Part shown: positions 53,501 to 62,891 of the stretch, in pieces | How the letters are laid out: the number at the start of each line of letters is the position of its first letter | Numbering within the stretch: position 1 is the stretch's first letter | From: Brotaphodocola catenula | GTDB lineage: Bacteria; Bacillota; Clostridia; Lachnospirales; Lachnospiraceae | Assembly (NCBI GenBank): GCA_020686985.1 | Contig: JAJEPU010000006.1 | Location: 1-64,000 of the forward strand | Direction: 5' to 3' | Length of the DNA stretch: 64,000 nucleotides | Notes under the pieces: generated by a model | What the model was told of the DNA's origin: nothing | Database searches by the model: none | Seen by the model: only the letters and a program-made list of their open reading frames with translations | Translations under genes and position numbers: made by a program

Positions 53501-54298
53501 TTACAATCCCCTGCGCTGGCGTGCCGCCTCGAACATCAGGACGGATGATGCAACCGCCGCGTTTAAGGATTCGACCCTTCCGCACATCGGAATCCGCACC
53601 CAGATGTCCGCTTTCTGCGCTGTCTCCTCTTTCAGACCGCTCGCCTCGTTTCCGATCAGAAATGCAGAATCATCCTTGTAATCTTCCTGATCATAGGAAT
53701 TCTTTCCGTCGAGATGAGCCGCAAACATACGGATTTTCTTTGATTTGAGCTTGGCAAGTTCAGAGTCAAGATCCTCGACGTAGACGAACGGAACGCGAAG
53801 GATCGAACCCATCGTTGAGCGAATGACCTTCGGGTTATAAATGTCGGCAGTCGAGGAATCCATGATGATTCCCGTGACTCCTGCACCCTCACCTGCACGC
53901 ACGATCGTTCCGAGATTTCCCGGATCCTGAAGATGCTCAAGCACCATTAAAAGTGCTGGTTTTCCGCTCTCTGCCCGGGTCTTCGTGACATCATCAAGCT
54001 CGTAGTGATACTGGCGCACGAGAGCCAGAACCCCCTGCGGAGACTGGGTGTCGGACATCGCGCGAAATACCTCGTCGCTGACAAGCTCGACATGGCGAAC
54101 GCCGTTTTTGAGTGCATTCGCCTCTTTTCCTTTTGCAAAACTCTCGGACATGTAGAGTGTATGAATCCGGTCTTTCGGGATCTCCGCACACATGCGAAGT
54201 CCCTCTGCGACGAAGAGGTCTTCCTCTCGTCTCGTCTTCGCCTTTTTTACAAGTGCACTTACATATTTTATCTGTTTGTTTGTTGTACTGCTAATCAC
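53501..54298 (-). CDS. SpoU/TrmH-family RNA 2'-O-methyltransferase
   Basis: An N-terminal substrate-binding domain (about 1-105, RREEDLFVAEGLRMCAEI) and a C-terminal SPOUT knot domain with the three family motifs: LEHLQDPGNLGTIVRAGEGAG, FLIGNEASGLKEE and IPMCGRVESLNAAVASSVLMFE. It methylates ribose in rRNA or tRNA with S-adenosylmethionine. The target is not identifiable. GTG start at 54298 with AAGGAAGGA upstream. Confidence 0.93.
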   Translation of the reverse strand: MISSTTNKQIKYVSALVKKAKTRREEDLFVAEGLRMCAEIPKDRIHTLYMSESFAKGKEANALKNGVRHVELVSDEVFRAMSDTQSPQGVLALVRQYHYELDDVTKTRAESGKPALLMVLEHLQDPGNLGTIVRAGEGAGVTGIIMDSSTADIYNPKVIRSTMGSILRVPFVYVEDLDSELAKLKSKKIRMFAAHLDGKNSYDQEDYKDDSAFLIGNEASGLKEETAQKADIWVRIPMCGRVESLNAAVASSVLMFEAARQRRGL

Positions 54299-54354
54299 TG
54301 CAAGAATCCTTCCTTGTTTAAGTTATAAATGCTAAATAATAAAGGGCTCCTCCG

Positions 54355-54408
54355 GCGGGTAAAGTCATACAAACTCGCTCTCGCTCCGGGTTCGATGTAC
54401 TTTCCCGC
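54355..54408. repeat. Long imperfect hairpin downstream of nadE
   Basis: GCGGGTAAAGT (54355-54365) pairs with ACTTTCCCGC (54399-54408) with one bulged base. The loop contains CTCGCTCTCGCTCCGGG. It may terminate nadE (minus strand), but no clear T run follows. Confidence 0.4.
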
Positions 54409-54459
54409 ACTCCGTCGCCACACATACTATGACATATTTGCTCTGAATTATACTGTTTT

Positions 54460-56388
54460 TTAAATTGTCTCAAGATCTGCCATCCAGATGTTTCGGGAGG
54501 CATCACTCGGCATGCGCAGGTCTCCTCTCGGGGAAACAGCTACGGAACCGACCTTCGGTCCATCCGGCAGGCAGGAGCGCTTAAACTGCTGTGCGAAGAA
54601 ACGGCGATAGAACACATTGAGCCATTTCTTGATGAACTCTGCCTCATACTCCCCTGCAAATGCGCGAAGTGCCATGCGGTAAATCTTTGATGGCATATAG
54701 CCGAAACGAAGCACATAGTACAGGAAGAAATCATGCAGTTCATACGGTCCGACGAGATCTTCTGTCTTCTGGGAGATCACACCATCCTCCGGTGGAAGAA
54801 GCTCCGGGCTGACCGGCGTGTCAAGCACATCGAGAAGCACATCTCGGAGTTCTTTTTCTCCGCAGGTGTCTGCAAAGTAGCGAACGAGATGGCGGACGAG
54901 AGTCTTCGGAACGGATGCATTAACGCCGTACATCGACATGTGATCGCCGTTATAGGTCGCCCAGCCGAGGGCGAGCTCCGACATATCGCCGGTACCGATG
55001 ACGAGACCGCCGACCTGGTTTGCGGTATCCATGAGAACCTGGGTTCTCTCACGCGCCTGTCCGTTCTCGTAGGTAACATCGTGATTTTCCGGATTTTGAC
55101 CAATATCGGAGAAATGCTGGTTTACGGATGCACGGATGTCAACTTCTTTTAATGTCGCGCCGAGCTTTTCGGTCATCCGGCAGGCATTCTGGTACGTTCT
55201 GTCTGTCGTTCCAAAGCACGGCATCGTCACGGCATGGATCTGATTTCTCGGAATGTTTAAGAGGTCAAATGCGCGCGCAGTGACGAGCAGGGCAAGCGTC
55301 GAGTCAAGTCCGCCGGAAATTCCAAGCACGACATGCTTAGCTCCGGTGTGTTCCAGACGTTTTTTCAGACCCATTGCCTGAATCATGAAGATCTCCTCAC
55401 AGCGACGGCTTCTCTCCGACATATCGGACGGAACAAACGGACGGCTGTCGATATAGCGAAGAAGTTTCTCCTTCTGACATTGTTCCATCTCCTCCGTGTT
55501 TAAAGAAAACTCAATCGTCTTATATCCGGTCTGATCCGGTGCCGGGCAGGTCGTTGTCTTTCTGCGCTCGGAGCGGAGACGCTCAATGTCAAGATCTGCG
55601 TAGATTGCACTCGGCCGGAATCGCTTCGACTGCGCAAGGATCGTTCCATTCTCCGCAATGATATTGTGACCGCCGAATACGAGATCCTGAGTCGACTCTC
55701 CCTCTCCTGCATTTGCATAGACATATGCACTGAGAAGGCGGGCAGACTGACCGCTGATCAGCTCTCTGCGGTAGCTGTCCTTGCCGACAACCTCATCACT
55801 CGCGGAACAGTTCGCAATCACCGTCGCTCCGGCAAGCATATGGCGGATGCTCGGCGGACACGGAACCCAGACATCCTCACAGAGCTCCGATGCAATCACA
55901 AGCTCCGGATGCTCCTTGCATGCAAACAGCAGGTTTGTTCCCATCGGGACTTCTCCGTCCTGCCATTTCGTCATCTCCGGAATCTGGTTGCCCGGCGTAA
56001 AATGACGACGCTCATAGAACTCTGAGTAGTTTGGCAGGTTGATCTTCGGAACGACACCGAGAAGTCTGCCATCGCAAATTGCTCCGGCTACGTTGTAGAG
56101 CTTTCCCCGATGCATCCACGGAAGTCCCACAAAAACAATCATGTTGAGTCCCTTTGTATAGGAAACAATCTTTCCAAGTTCTCCTCTTGCACCCTCAATC
56201 AGCGCATCCTGCAAAAACAGATCTCCGCAGGTATATCCCGTTAAACAAAGTTCCGGAAAGACCATGAGTCCAACACCCTGACTGTGTCCCTCCGAAATCA
56301 ATTTACAAATTTCTTCCCGGTTATAGACCGGATCTGCCACCCGAATTTTCGGAGTGACAGCTGATACACGGAAAAAACCGTCCTTCAT
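54460..56388 (-). CDS. nadE: Glutamine-dependent NAD+ synthetase
   Basis: Last step of NAD synthesis. An N-terminal nitrilase-type glutaminase domain (Glu in [14 protein letters not shown], Lys in [10 protein letters not shown], Cys in ASELCEDVW) makes ammonia for the C-terminal ATP-pyrophosphatase domain (P-loop [33 protein letters not shown]). At 642 residues it has the usual long two-domain form. The start follows AGGAGGAAAA. It is divergent from the Rrf2 regulator with about 230 bases between. Confidence 0.96.
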   Translation of the reverse strand: MKDGFFRVSAVTPKIRVADPVYNREEICKLISEGHSQGVGLMVFPELCLTGYTCGDLFLQDALIEGARGELGKIVSYTKGLNMIVFVGLPWMHRGKLYNVAGAICDGRLLGVVPKINLPNYSEFYERRHFTPGNQIPEMTKWQDGEVPMGTNLLFACKEHPELVIASELCEDVWVPCPPSIRHMLAGATVIANCSASDEVVGKDSYRRELISGQSARLLSAYVYANAGEGESTQDLVFGGHNIIAENGTILAQSKRFRPSAIYADLDIERLRSERRKTTTCPAPDQTGYKTIEFSLNTEEMEQCQKEKLLRYIDSRPFVPSDMSERSRRCEEIFMIQAMGLKKRLEHTGAKHVVLGISGGLDSTLALLVTARAFDLLNIPRNQIHAVTMPCFGTTDRTYQNACRMTEKLGATLKEVDIRASVNQHFSDIGQNPENHDVTYENGQARERTQVLMDTANQVGGLVIGTGDMSELALGWATYNGDHMSMYGVNASVPKTLVRHLVRYFADTCGEKELRDVLLDVLDTPVSPELLPPEDGVISQKTEDLVGPYELHDFFLYYVLRFGYMPSKIYRMALRAFAGEYEAEFIKKWLNVFYRRFFAQQFKRSCLPDGPKVGSVAVSPRGDLRMPSDASRNIWMADLETI

Positions 56389-56616
56389 ATTTTTTTCCTC
56401 CTATATATAATGGACAATCCCTCTTATGAACTCGATATAGTGAGTCGATTATAGCATACTTTCCCGCTTTCTGGTTTACTTTTTGAGAATTATTTTGTAC
56501 AATAAGGGTAATCTTGCATTGCTATTCAGAGATTTTCGCATTTTCTCAATAAAAAACGTGCAAAAGGAAGAGCAATCCAACAATGGGGAACTGAACTTCA
56601 AGGGAGCGAATAAAAA

Positions 56617-57048
56617 ATGAAAATTTCCACAAAAGGGCGTTATGCCCTCCGCATGATGATTGAATTTGGATTAAATCCAGACCAGTGCACAAAGATCAGT
56701 CAGGTTGCACAGCGTCAGGGGATCTCTGATAAATACCTCGAACAGATCGTGACACTGCTTCACCGCGCCGGTTATGTGCGCAGTATCCGTGGTGCTCAGG
56801 GTGGTTATATGCTGACCAAGAAGCCGGAGGAATATACCGTCGGCATGATTCTTCGTCAGACAGAGGGAAGCCTCGCGCCAGTTGCCTGCCTCGACGACGA
56901 CATCAACCAGTGCGAGAAGGCAGACCGCTGTGCGACTCTAACGGTCTGGCAACAGCTCAAGGACGCGATCGACCAGTGCGTTGACAGTGTGACGCTTGCA
57001 GATTTGATCGAAGAGCAGAAGCGCAAACCAGGATACAATCTGATGTAA
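56617..57048 (+). CDS. Rrf2-family transcriptional regulator
   Basis: 143 residues. The winged helix begins MKISTKGRYALRMMIEF and includes KYLEQIVTLLHRAGYVRSIRGAQGGYML. Three Cys in CLDDDINQCEKADRC sit where IscR and NsrR hold a 2Fe-2S or 4Fe-4S cluster (spacing 7 and 5), so a redox or iron-sulphur sensor is likely. No isc/suf genes are adjacent, so its regulon lies elsewhere. The start follows AAGGGAGCG. Confidence 0.9.
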   Translation: MKISTKGRYALRMMIEFGLNPDQCTKISQVAQRQGISDKYLEQIVTLLHRAGYVRSIRGAQGGYMLTKKPEEYTVGMILRQTEGSLAPVACLDDDINQCEKADRCATLTVWQQLKDAIDQCVDSVTLADLIEEQKRKPGYNLM

Positions 57049-57082
57049 CAGAAAAGATCCAGAAATCAATTAAAAAGCAATC

Positions 57083-57151
57083 AAAAAAGGACTTTCCAAA
57101 CTCATGCTGAGGTGGCAACGTAATCACCTCAATACGGGAATGGGAAGTCCT
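57083..57151 (-). terminator. Terminator of the Na/Pi transporter gene
   Basis: AGGACTTTCC (57088-57097) with GGAAGTCCT (57143-57151) and an inner GAGGTG/CACCTC stem (57109-57114, 57125-57130). TTTTTT follows on the minus strand. It may also serve the convergent Rrf2 gene. Confidence 0.8.
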
Positions 57152-57157
57152 CTCTTA

Positions 57158-58882
57158 TTATGCCTGCTCTCCTGTGATCGACATGTTCTGCATCTCGTTG
57201 TTCTGATACAGTTTCTGGAAAGAGATGTTATCCATCGCTTCCTCGGAAATGCTGACGCAGTTATCCGCAATACGGTCAATGTTGTAAAGTAAATTAGAAT
57301 ATGCCTTTGTCAGATCAGAGGAGCATGCATTTTTTTCTACTCGAGACAGATGCGCCTTGTTGTTCTGCTTCTGCAATTTTCGGATAATCTCTTTCTTCTC
57401 ATAAACTTTTTCGACAATGTTCTTGTCTCCGTTTTCGATCGCTTCCATCGCACTCCTGAAAATCGTCTCAAGCGTATCAATTCCTGTCTCTAACTCCCGG
57501 CATGCATCCTGAGAAAAGACTCCACCCTTACTCTTGGAAAGCTGTGCGACCTCGCTGATCTCCTCACAGCGATCCGCGATTCGGTCCATGTTGTTGTTGA
57601 TGTAGAGCAAACCCGAAGCCTGCTCCGACTGTTGCTGTGTCAGCGTACCGCTTGAAAACATTTTTACCATATAACTGCCGATCTGCTCCTGGAGTTTCTT
57701 TACCGCATGATGCATTTCTGTAAAATTCTGATAAGCAGTCTGAGGATCGTCCCCGATGAAAGAAAGTTTCATGCTGTCAATCATCCTGATCACGAACTCG
57801 GATACTCTTGTGATCTCCTCGGAGACCAGATACAGCGCTACGGTCGGCTGAGAAATTACACGGTTTTCGAGATATTTCGGCTCATAGGACTGAAGGTTCT
57901 GGCGATCCTGTCCCCGCACAAGGAAGGTGACAATCTTGACCATGACCGGGATCAACGGCAACCACACGAGCGTGCAGACAACATTAAACGTCGTATGCGC
58001 ATTTGCAATCTGTCTGGAAATCACATCAAGCTCTGCACCCTTCGGGGAGATCAGGCGCACAAATCCTGCGAGCACCGGGATAAAGAACAAAAAGACAATA
58101 CTTCCGGTGATATTAAAAATGCTGTGTGCAAGTGCCGTTCTCTTTGCGTTTTTCGACTGTCCGATCGAAGCGAGAAGTGCCGTGATCGTTGTGCCGATGT
58201 TGTCTCCAAGAAGAATCGGAATCGCGCCGGTCAGACCGATCACACTCGTCACTCCATCCGGTCCGGACTGGGACGCAAAATTCTGAAGAACCGCAATCGT
58301 CGCGGAACTGCTCTGTACAACAAGGGTCATTCCCGCACCGAGAAAGACGCCAAGCACCGGAAAATGCGAAACCTTTCCCATCATATCGACAAAAAACGGG
58401 CTTCCTGCGAGCGGTTTCATGACCTCGCCCATGATCTCAATTCCCTCAAAAAGCAGACCAAACGAAAAGATTACCATGCCAATGTTTTTGATTTTTTCTT
58501 TTTTTCCGATAAAGTTTAACAGAAATCCAATAAAAATAATCGGGTAGATATAGTTACTGATCTTAAATGCCATAAGCTGTGCGGTCATCGTCGTACCGAT
58601 ATTCGCACCAAAGATGACGGAGATCGCCTGTGGCAGACTCATAAGTCCGGCACTCACAAAACCAATCACCATAACTGTCGTTGCAGAACTGCTCTGAAGA
58701 ACTGCGGTGACCAGAGCTCCAGCGAGCGCTCCCATAACTGCATTTCTTGTAAGGAAACTAAGGATCTTCTTCATTCCCTCTCCTGCGGCCTTCTGAAGTG
58801 CATCGCTCATGCTGTTCATTCCATACAGAAACAGTGCAAGACCACCGATCAGACCAAAAAAGATCTTTACATTCTCATTCAT
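57158..58882 (-). CDS. Na/Pi cotransporter family protein with PhoU domain
   Basis: Two inverted Na/Pi repeats, each with the QSSSAT signature (LVTAVLQSSSATTVMVIG and LVVQSSSATIAVLQ) and a GANIGTT / GDNIGTT motif, then a cytosolic helical PhoU-like domain (about 350-560). It imports phosphate or a related anion with sodium. The PhoU part likely senses phosphate. At 574 residues it has usual length for the fused form. The start follows AAGGAGAAGCG. Confidence 0.93.
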   Translation of the reverse strand: MNENVKIFFGLIGGLALFLYGMNSMSDALQKAAGEGMKKILSFLTRNAVMGALAGALVTAVLQSSSATTVMVIGFVSAGLMSLPQAISVIFGANIGTTMTAQLMAFKISNYIYPIIFIGFLLNFIGKKEKIKNIGMVIFSFGLLFEGIEIMGEVMKPLAGSPFFVDMMGKVSHFPVLGVFLGAGMTLVVQSSSATIAVLQNFASQSGPDGVTSVIGLTGAIPILLGDNIGTTITALLASIGQSKNAKRTALAHSIFNITGSIVFLFFIPVLAGFVRLISPKGAELDVISRQIANAHTTFNVVCTLVWLPLIPVMVKIVTFLVRGQDRQNLQSYEPKYLENRVISQPTVALYLVSEEITRVSEFVIRMIDSMKLSFIGDDPQTAYQNFTEMHHAVKKLQEQIGSYMVKMFSSGTLTQQQSEQASGLLYINNNMDRIADRCEEISEVAQLSKSKGGVFSQDACRELETGIDTLETIFRSAMEAIENGDKNIVEKVYEKKEIIRKLQKQNNKAHLSRVEKNACSSDLTKAYSNLLYNIDRIADNCVSISEEAMDNISFQKLYQNNEMQNMSITGEQA

Positions 58883-59051
58883 TTTCGCTTCTCCTTTGTG
58901 AAAATTTCCTTTTCTTCCATTTCTTCTTCATTTATGCTCATCATGTTTGTTGAGATAAATATAATTGGTCATGAAAAATCCTCGGTTAAAGCGAAGTTAA
59001 ATCCATGTAAAATTTTGGTCTTTTTCTGCCTTGATTTGCTAAAATTATGTA

Positions 59052-59108
59052 AAAAAACGACCCATATACGAAATTCCTTAAGTGATCCTCTCGTATACAG
59101 GTCGTTTT
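59052..59108 (-). terminator. Terminator downstream of pflA
   Basis: AACGACC and GGTCGTT arms with inner TATACGA/TCGTATA stems. Seven T follow on the minus strand. About 100 bases past the pflA stop. Confidence 0.8.
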
Positions 59109-59208
59109 TCCTATTAATTTCTTATTTTATTTCGTCCATTTCTTGTCTTGTTTCTGCAACCAATTCCAGTTCTTCGATCCGTTTGTTTCGCTCAGTTCAT
59201 TCCGTTTC

Positions 59209-59973
59209 TCAGTCGTTGTGCACCAGAATCTGCTCCGCAAGCGCAGTCTGCTCCTTCGTCGGAGTCGGCACCCCGTCGAGCGGATAGCTGATTCCGAGTT
59301 TCTGCCATTTTGCAAGACCGAGTGTGTGGTACGGAAGAACCTCAACCCTCTTTACAGTCTTGAGCTCCTTGATCAGCGCGTCAAGCTCATGCAGTCCCTG
59401 CTCGTCATCGGTGATTCCCGGAACAAGGACATGGCGAATCCACATATCTTTTCCGATCTCAGACAGGTATTTTGCCATCTGGACAATGTTTGCGTTGTCC
59501 CAGCCAGTCAGCTCCTTGTGCTTTGCCGGGTCGATCTCCTTGAAGTCAAGCATCACGAGATCCGTGTTCTTCATCAGCTCATTGAACTTGGACAGAAACG
59601 GCTCTTCCATCGTAAACGGATTTCCTGCGGTATCTAAAACCGTGTTGACTCCATGCTGTTTTGCAATCTTAAAGAACTCATTCATGAAATCAACCTGAAG
59701 AAGAGGCTCGCCACCGCTGACCGTGATTCCGCCGTCTTTTCCCCAGTAGTTCTTGTAGCGATATGCACGCTTGAAGAGATCCTGAGGTGTCCACTCCTCA
59801 CCGCCCTCAAGTGCCCAGGTCTCCGGATTATGGCAGTACTTACATCTCATCCGGCATCCCTGCACAAAGATAACGAAACGCACGCCCGGTCCGTCCACAA
59901 GACCAAAGGTTTCAAGGGAATTGATATGTCCCACGACTTTCTCCGTTTTCTGCATCATTTCTGTGTTGCTCAT
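59209..59973 (-). CDS. pflA: Pyruvate formate-lyase activating enzyme (radical SAM)
   Basis: Generates the glycyl radical on PflB. The radical SAM cluster cysteines are in FVQGCRMRCKYCHNPETW, SAM-binding motifs are at TVSGGEPLLQ and DTAGNPFT, and MLDFKEIDP follows. At 254 residues it has typical length, with no extra ferredoxin insert. The start follows TGGAGGAATAG. It lies 370 bases after pflB, in the same direction, but a strong terminator and an AT-rich palindromic region separate them. Confidence 0.96.
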   Translation of the reverse strand: MSNTEMMQKTEKVVGHINSLETFGLVDGPGVRFVIFVQGCRMRCKYCHNPETWALEGGEEWTPQDLFKRAYRYKNYWGKDGGITVSGGEPLLQVDFMNEFFKIAKQHGVNTVLDTAGNPFTMEEPFLSKFNELMKNTDLVMLDFKEIDPAKHKELTGWDNANIVQMAKYLSEIGKDMWIRHVLVPGITDDEQGLHELDALIKELKTVKRVEVLPYHTLGLAKWQKLGISYPLDGVPTPTKEQTALAEQILVHND

Positions 59974-60039
59974 GTGTCTATTCCTCCAAAAAATCCATCA
60001 TTCAAAATTCACTGAATAGTTGCATTTATTTCTATTATA

Positions 60040-60169
60040 TATACATTTCACTATATATACACCTCATATATATACAAATCGTGCCTATATTTTATATCTT
60101 TATACAATTTATATTTATACATTTTTTATGTATATATTGTATATTATCGTATATATATTGAAATGTATA
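60040..60169. repeat. AT-rich region bounded by a 21-base inverted repeat
   Basis: Arms 60040-60060 and 60149-60169 match at 20 of 21 positions. Between them lies almost pure A/T sequence with TATATA runs and an inner TATACAT/ATGTATA pair. It sits between pflB and pflA. No gene. Confidence 0.6.
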
Positions 60170-60255
60170 CATTATGCATGCATCGACTTCAACACGATTC
60201 CCGCTTTTCTTCACATCCAGATGCAGGAAGAAAAACGCTTCCTTTAGAAACAAAA

Positions 60256-60295
60256 CGCCGGTTTCCGGCGGGAAAACTCCCGCCGGAAGCCGGCG
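60256..60295 (-). terminator. Strong terminator of pflB
   Basis: CGCCGG-TTTCCGGCGGG arms (60256-60272) and their complement (60279-60295) with one mismatch. TTTTG follows on the minus strand. Very GC-rich stem, 45 bases after the pflB stop. Confidence 0.85.
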
Positions 60296-60340
60296 CCTGT
60301 AAAGGCCGGACGGTCATTCCGTTCCGAATCCAAGTAAAAA

Positions 60341-62593
60341 TTACATCGTAGCGTGGCAGGTTCTGGAGATAACATCCATCTGCTGCTCTCTGGTCAGGTC
60401 GATGAACTTTACAGCGTAACCAGATACACGGATGGTGAAGTTTGCGTACTCCTCCTTCTCCGGATGCTCCATAGCATCGATCAGCTTCTCAGTACCGAAT
60501 ACGTTTACGTTCAGGTGATGAGCGCCCTGATCGAAGTATCCATCCATAACCTGTACCAGGTTGTCGATACGCTCCTGCTCGCTGTGACCAAGTGCGTCCG
60601 GGTTGATGGTCTGGGTGTTGGAGATACCATCCAGTGCCCACTCGTACGGCAGCTTAGCAACGGAGTTCAGGGAAGCCAGCAGACCGCTCTGCTCTGCGCC
60701 GTAGGACGGGTTAGCACCCGGGGATAACGGCTCGCCTGCTCTTCTTCCGTCTGGCATGTTACCGGTTGCCTTACCATATACAACGTTAGAAGTAATGGTC
60801 AGGATAGAGGTAGTAGCCTCGGAATCACGATAGGTGTGACGCTTCTTCAGCTTCTCTAAGAAGGTCTTTAACAGCCATACAGCAATGTCATCTGCACGGT
60901 CATCATCGTTACCATAACGCGGGAAGTCGCCCTCGGTCTCGAAGTCCATGATCATGCCTTCCTCATCACGGATAGCCTTAACCTTAGCGTACTTGATTGC
61001 GCTCAGGGAGTCTACTACATGAGAGAATCCAGCGATACCAGTTGCGAAGGTTCTGCGTACATCGGTATCGATCAGAGCCATCTCAGCTGCCTCGTAGTAG
61101 TACTTGTCATGCATGTACTGGATCAGGTTCAGGGTATTTACATACAGACCTGCCAGCCAATCCATCATAACGTCGTACTTCTTGATAACCTCATCGTAAT
61201 CAAGATACTCGGAGGTGATCGGTCTTAACTCCGGACCAACCTGCTCTCTGCTCTTCATGTCGCGTCCGCCGTTCATAGCGTACAGCAGGCACTTAGCCAG
61301 GTTTGCACGTGCGCCGAAGAACTGCATCTCTTTACCAGTCTGAGTAGCAGATACGCAGCAGCAGATGGAGTAATCATCGCCCCATACCGGCTTCATAACG
61401 TCATCGTTCTCGTACTGAACAGAGCTGCTCTTGATGGAGATATCTGCTGCATACTTCTTGAAGTTGGTCGGGAGCTTGGAGGAGTACAGAACAGTCATGT
61501 TCGGCTCCGGGCTCGGTCCCATGTTCTCTAAGGTGTGCAGGAAACGGAAATCGTTCTTGGTTACCATGGAACGACCGTCTACGCCGATACCACCAACTTC
61601 CAGGGTTGCCCATACCGGGTCTCCGGAGAACAGCTGGTTGTAGGACGGGATTCTTGCGAACTTAACCATACGGAACTTCATTACCAGATGGTCGATCAGC
61701 TCCTGAGCCTGCTCCTCGGTAAGGGTACCGTTCTCAAGATCTCTCTCGATATAGATATCAAGGAAGGTAGAGATACGACCAACGCTCATTGCAGCACCGT
61801 TCTGGGTCTTAACTGCTGCAAGGTATCCAAAGTACAGCCACTGAACTGCTTCCTTTGCGTTCTTAGCCGGCTGAGAAATGTCATAGCCGTAGGACTGAGC
61901 CATAACCTTCATCTCTTTCAGAGCCTTGATCTGCATGGACAGCTCTTCTCTCTGACGGATTACATCATCAACCATGGTGCCATCTCCGCAGTTAGCGAAG
62001 TCGTTCTGCTTCTCCTGGATCAGGAAATCGATACCGTACAGAGCAACACGACGGTAGTCGCCTACGATACGTCCACGACCATAGGTATCCGGAAGTCCGG
62101 TAATGATCTTGTTGTGACGAGCTTTCTTCATCTCTGGAGTGTAAGCATCAAATACGCCCTGGTTATGAGTGCGGGTGTACTCGGTGAAGATCTTGTGCAG
62201 TTCCGGATCCGGCTCGTAACCGTAGTTCTGGCAAGCCTGCTCAGCCATCTTGATACCGCCGTACGGCATGAATGCTCTCTTTAACGGCTTATCGGTCTGA
62301 AGACCAACAACCTGCTCAAGGTCCTTATCAGCCTCGCTGATGTAACCCGGATTATGGGAGGTGATACCGGAAACGATGTGAGTATCCATATCCAGAACGC
62401 CACCCTTAGCACGCTCCTCTTTCTGCAGTCCCTGAAGAATTCCCCACAGCTTGTCGGTAGCCTGGGTCGGGCCAGCCAGGAATTTCTCATCACCATCATA
62501 CGGCTTGTAGTTAGCCTGAATGAAGTCTCTTACATTAACTTCCTCTTTCCAGAGACGGCCGTTAAAGCCTTCCCACTGATCAACGTGCATCAT
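60341..62593 (-). CDS. pflB: Formate C-acetyltransferase (pyruvate formate-lyase)
   Basis: Anaerobic cleavage of pyruvate with CoA to acetyl-CoA and formate. The catalytic Cys pair is in [15 protein letters not shown], the glycyl-radical Gly in [11 protein letters not shown] near the C-terminus, and [18 protein letters not shown] precedes it. At 750 residues it has normal length. The start follows AAAGGAGGAC with 9-base spacing. Its activase is the next gene. A TTGTGT-16-TATGAT promoter lies at 62703-62676. Confidence 0.97.
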   Translation of the reverse strand: MMHVDQWEGFNGRLWKEEVNVRDFIQANYKPYDGDEKFLAGPTQATDKLWGILQGLQKEERAKGGVLDMDTHIVSGITSHNPGYISEADKDLEQVVGLQTDKPLKRAFMPYGGIKMAEQACQNYGYEPDPELHKIFTEYTRTHNQGVFDAYTPEMKKARHNKIITGLPDTYGRGRIVGDYRRVALYGIDFLIQEKQNDFANCGDGTMVDDVIRQREELSMQIKALKEMKVMAQSYGYDISQPAKNAKEAVQWLYFGYLAAVKTQNGAAMSVGRISTFLDIYIERDLENGTLTEEQAQELIDHLVMKFRMVKFARIPSYNQLFSGDPVWATLEVGGIGVDGRSMVTKNDFRFLHTLENMGPSPEPNMTVLYSSKLPTNFKKYAADISIKSSSVQYENDDVMKPVWGDDYSICCCVSATQTGKEMQFFGARANLAKCLLYAMNGGRDMKSREQVGPELRPITSEYLDYDEVIKKYDVMMDWLAGLYVNTLNLIQYMHDKYYYEAAEMALIDTDVRRTFATGIAGFSHVVDSLSAIKYAKVKAIRDEEGMIMDFETEGDFPRYGNDDDRADDIAVWLLKTFLEKLKKRHTYRDSEATTSILTITSNVVYGKATGNMPDGRRAGEPLSPGANPSYGAEQSGLLASLNSVAKLPYEWALDGISNTQTINPDALGHSEQERIDNLVQVMDGYFDQGAHHLNVNVFGTEKLIDAMEHPEKEEYANFTIRVSGYAVKFIDLTREQQMDVISRTCHATM

Positions 62594-62675
62594 AAATGCA
62601 GTCCTCCTTTAAAAATGTTTAAAAATTCATTGGGTCATTAAGTTATCGTTATTTTGTTCACATTTGACAATCAGT

Positions 62676-62703
62676 ATCATAACATAAATTTTTGAAAACA
62701 CAA
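62676..62703 (-). promoter_or_regulatory. Promoter of pflB
   Basis: Minus strand TTGTGT (62703-62698), 16 bases, TATGAT (62681-62676). Downstream, TTGTTCACATTTGACAA (62654-62670) is loosely like a Rex redox operator, but its half-sites match poorly. Confidence 0.5.
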
Positions 62704-62891
62704 GCGCCTTATTCATAATTTTTCTCATGTTTGTTAGAAAGTACACAACCCTTGTATTTATTAGGATACATGTCCGAATTTTCTATCAAAAAGTGATAAT
62801 TTCCCGTCTTTTCGAGCATTCTCGAACTGGATTCAGACGGACTTTTATGCTAAAATGGATACAACTTGTTACATTAAAGGAGGATTTTTCT

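Noticed and set aside
62654..62670. Rex operator at pflB
   Set aside because: The palindrome TTGTTCACATTTGACAA has poor half-site symmetry and a length differing from the known 18-bp site.
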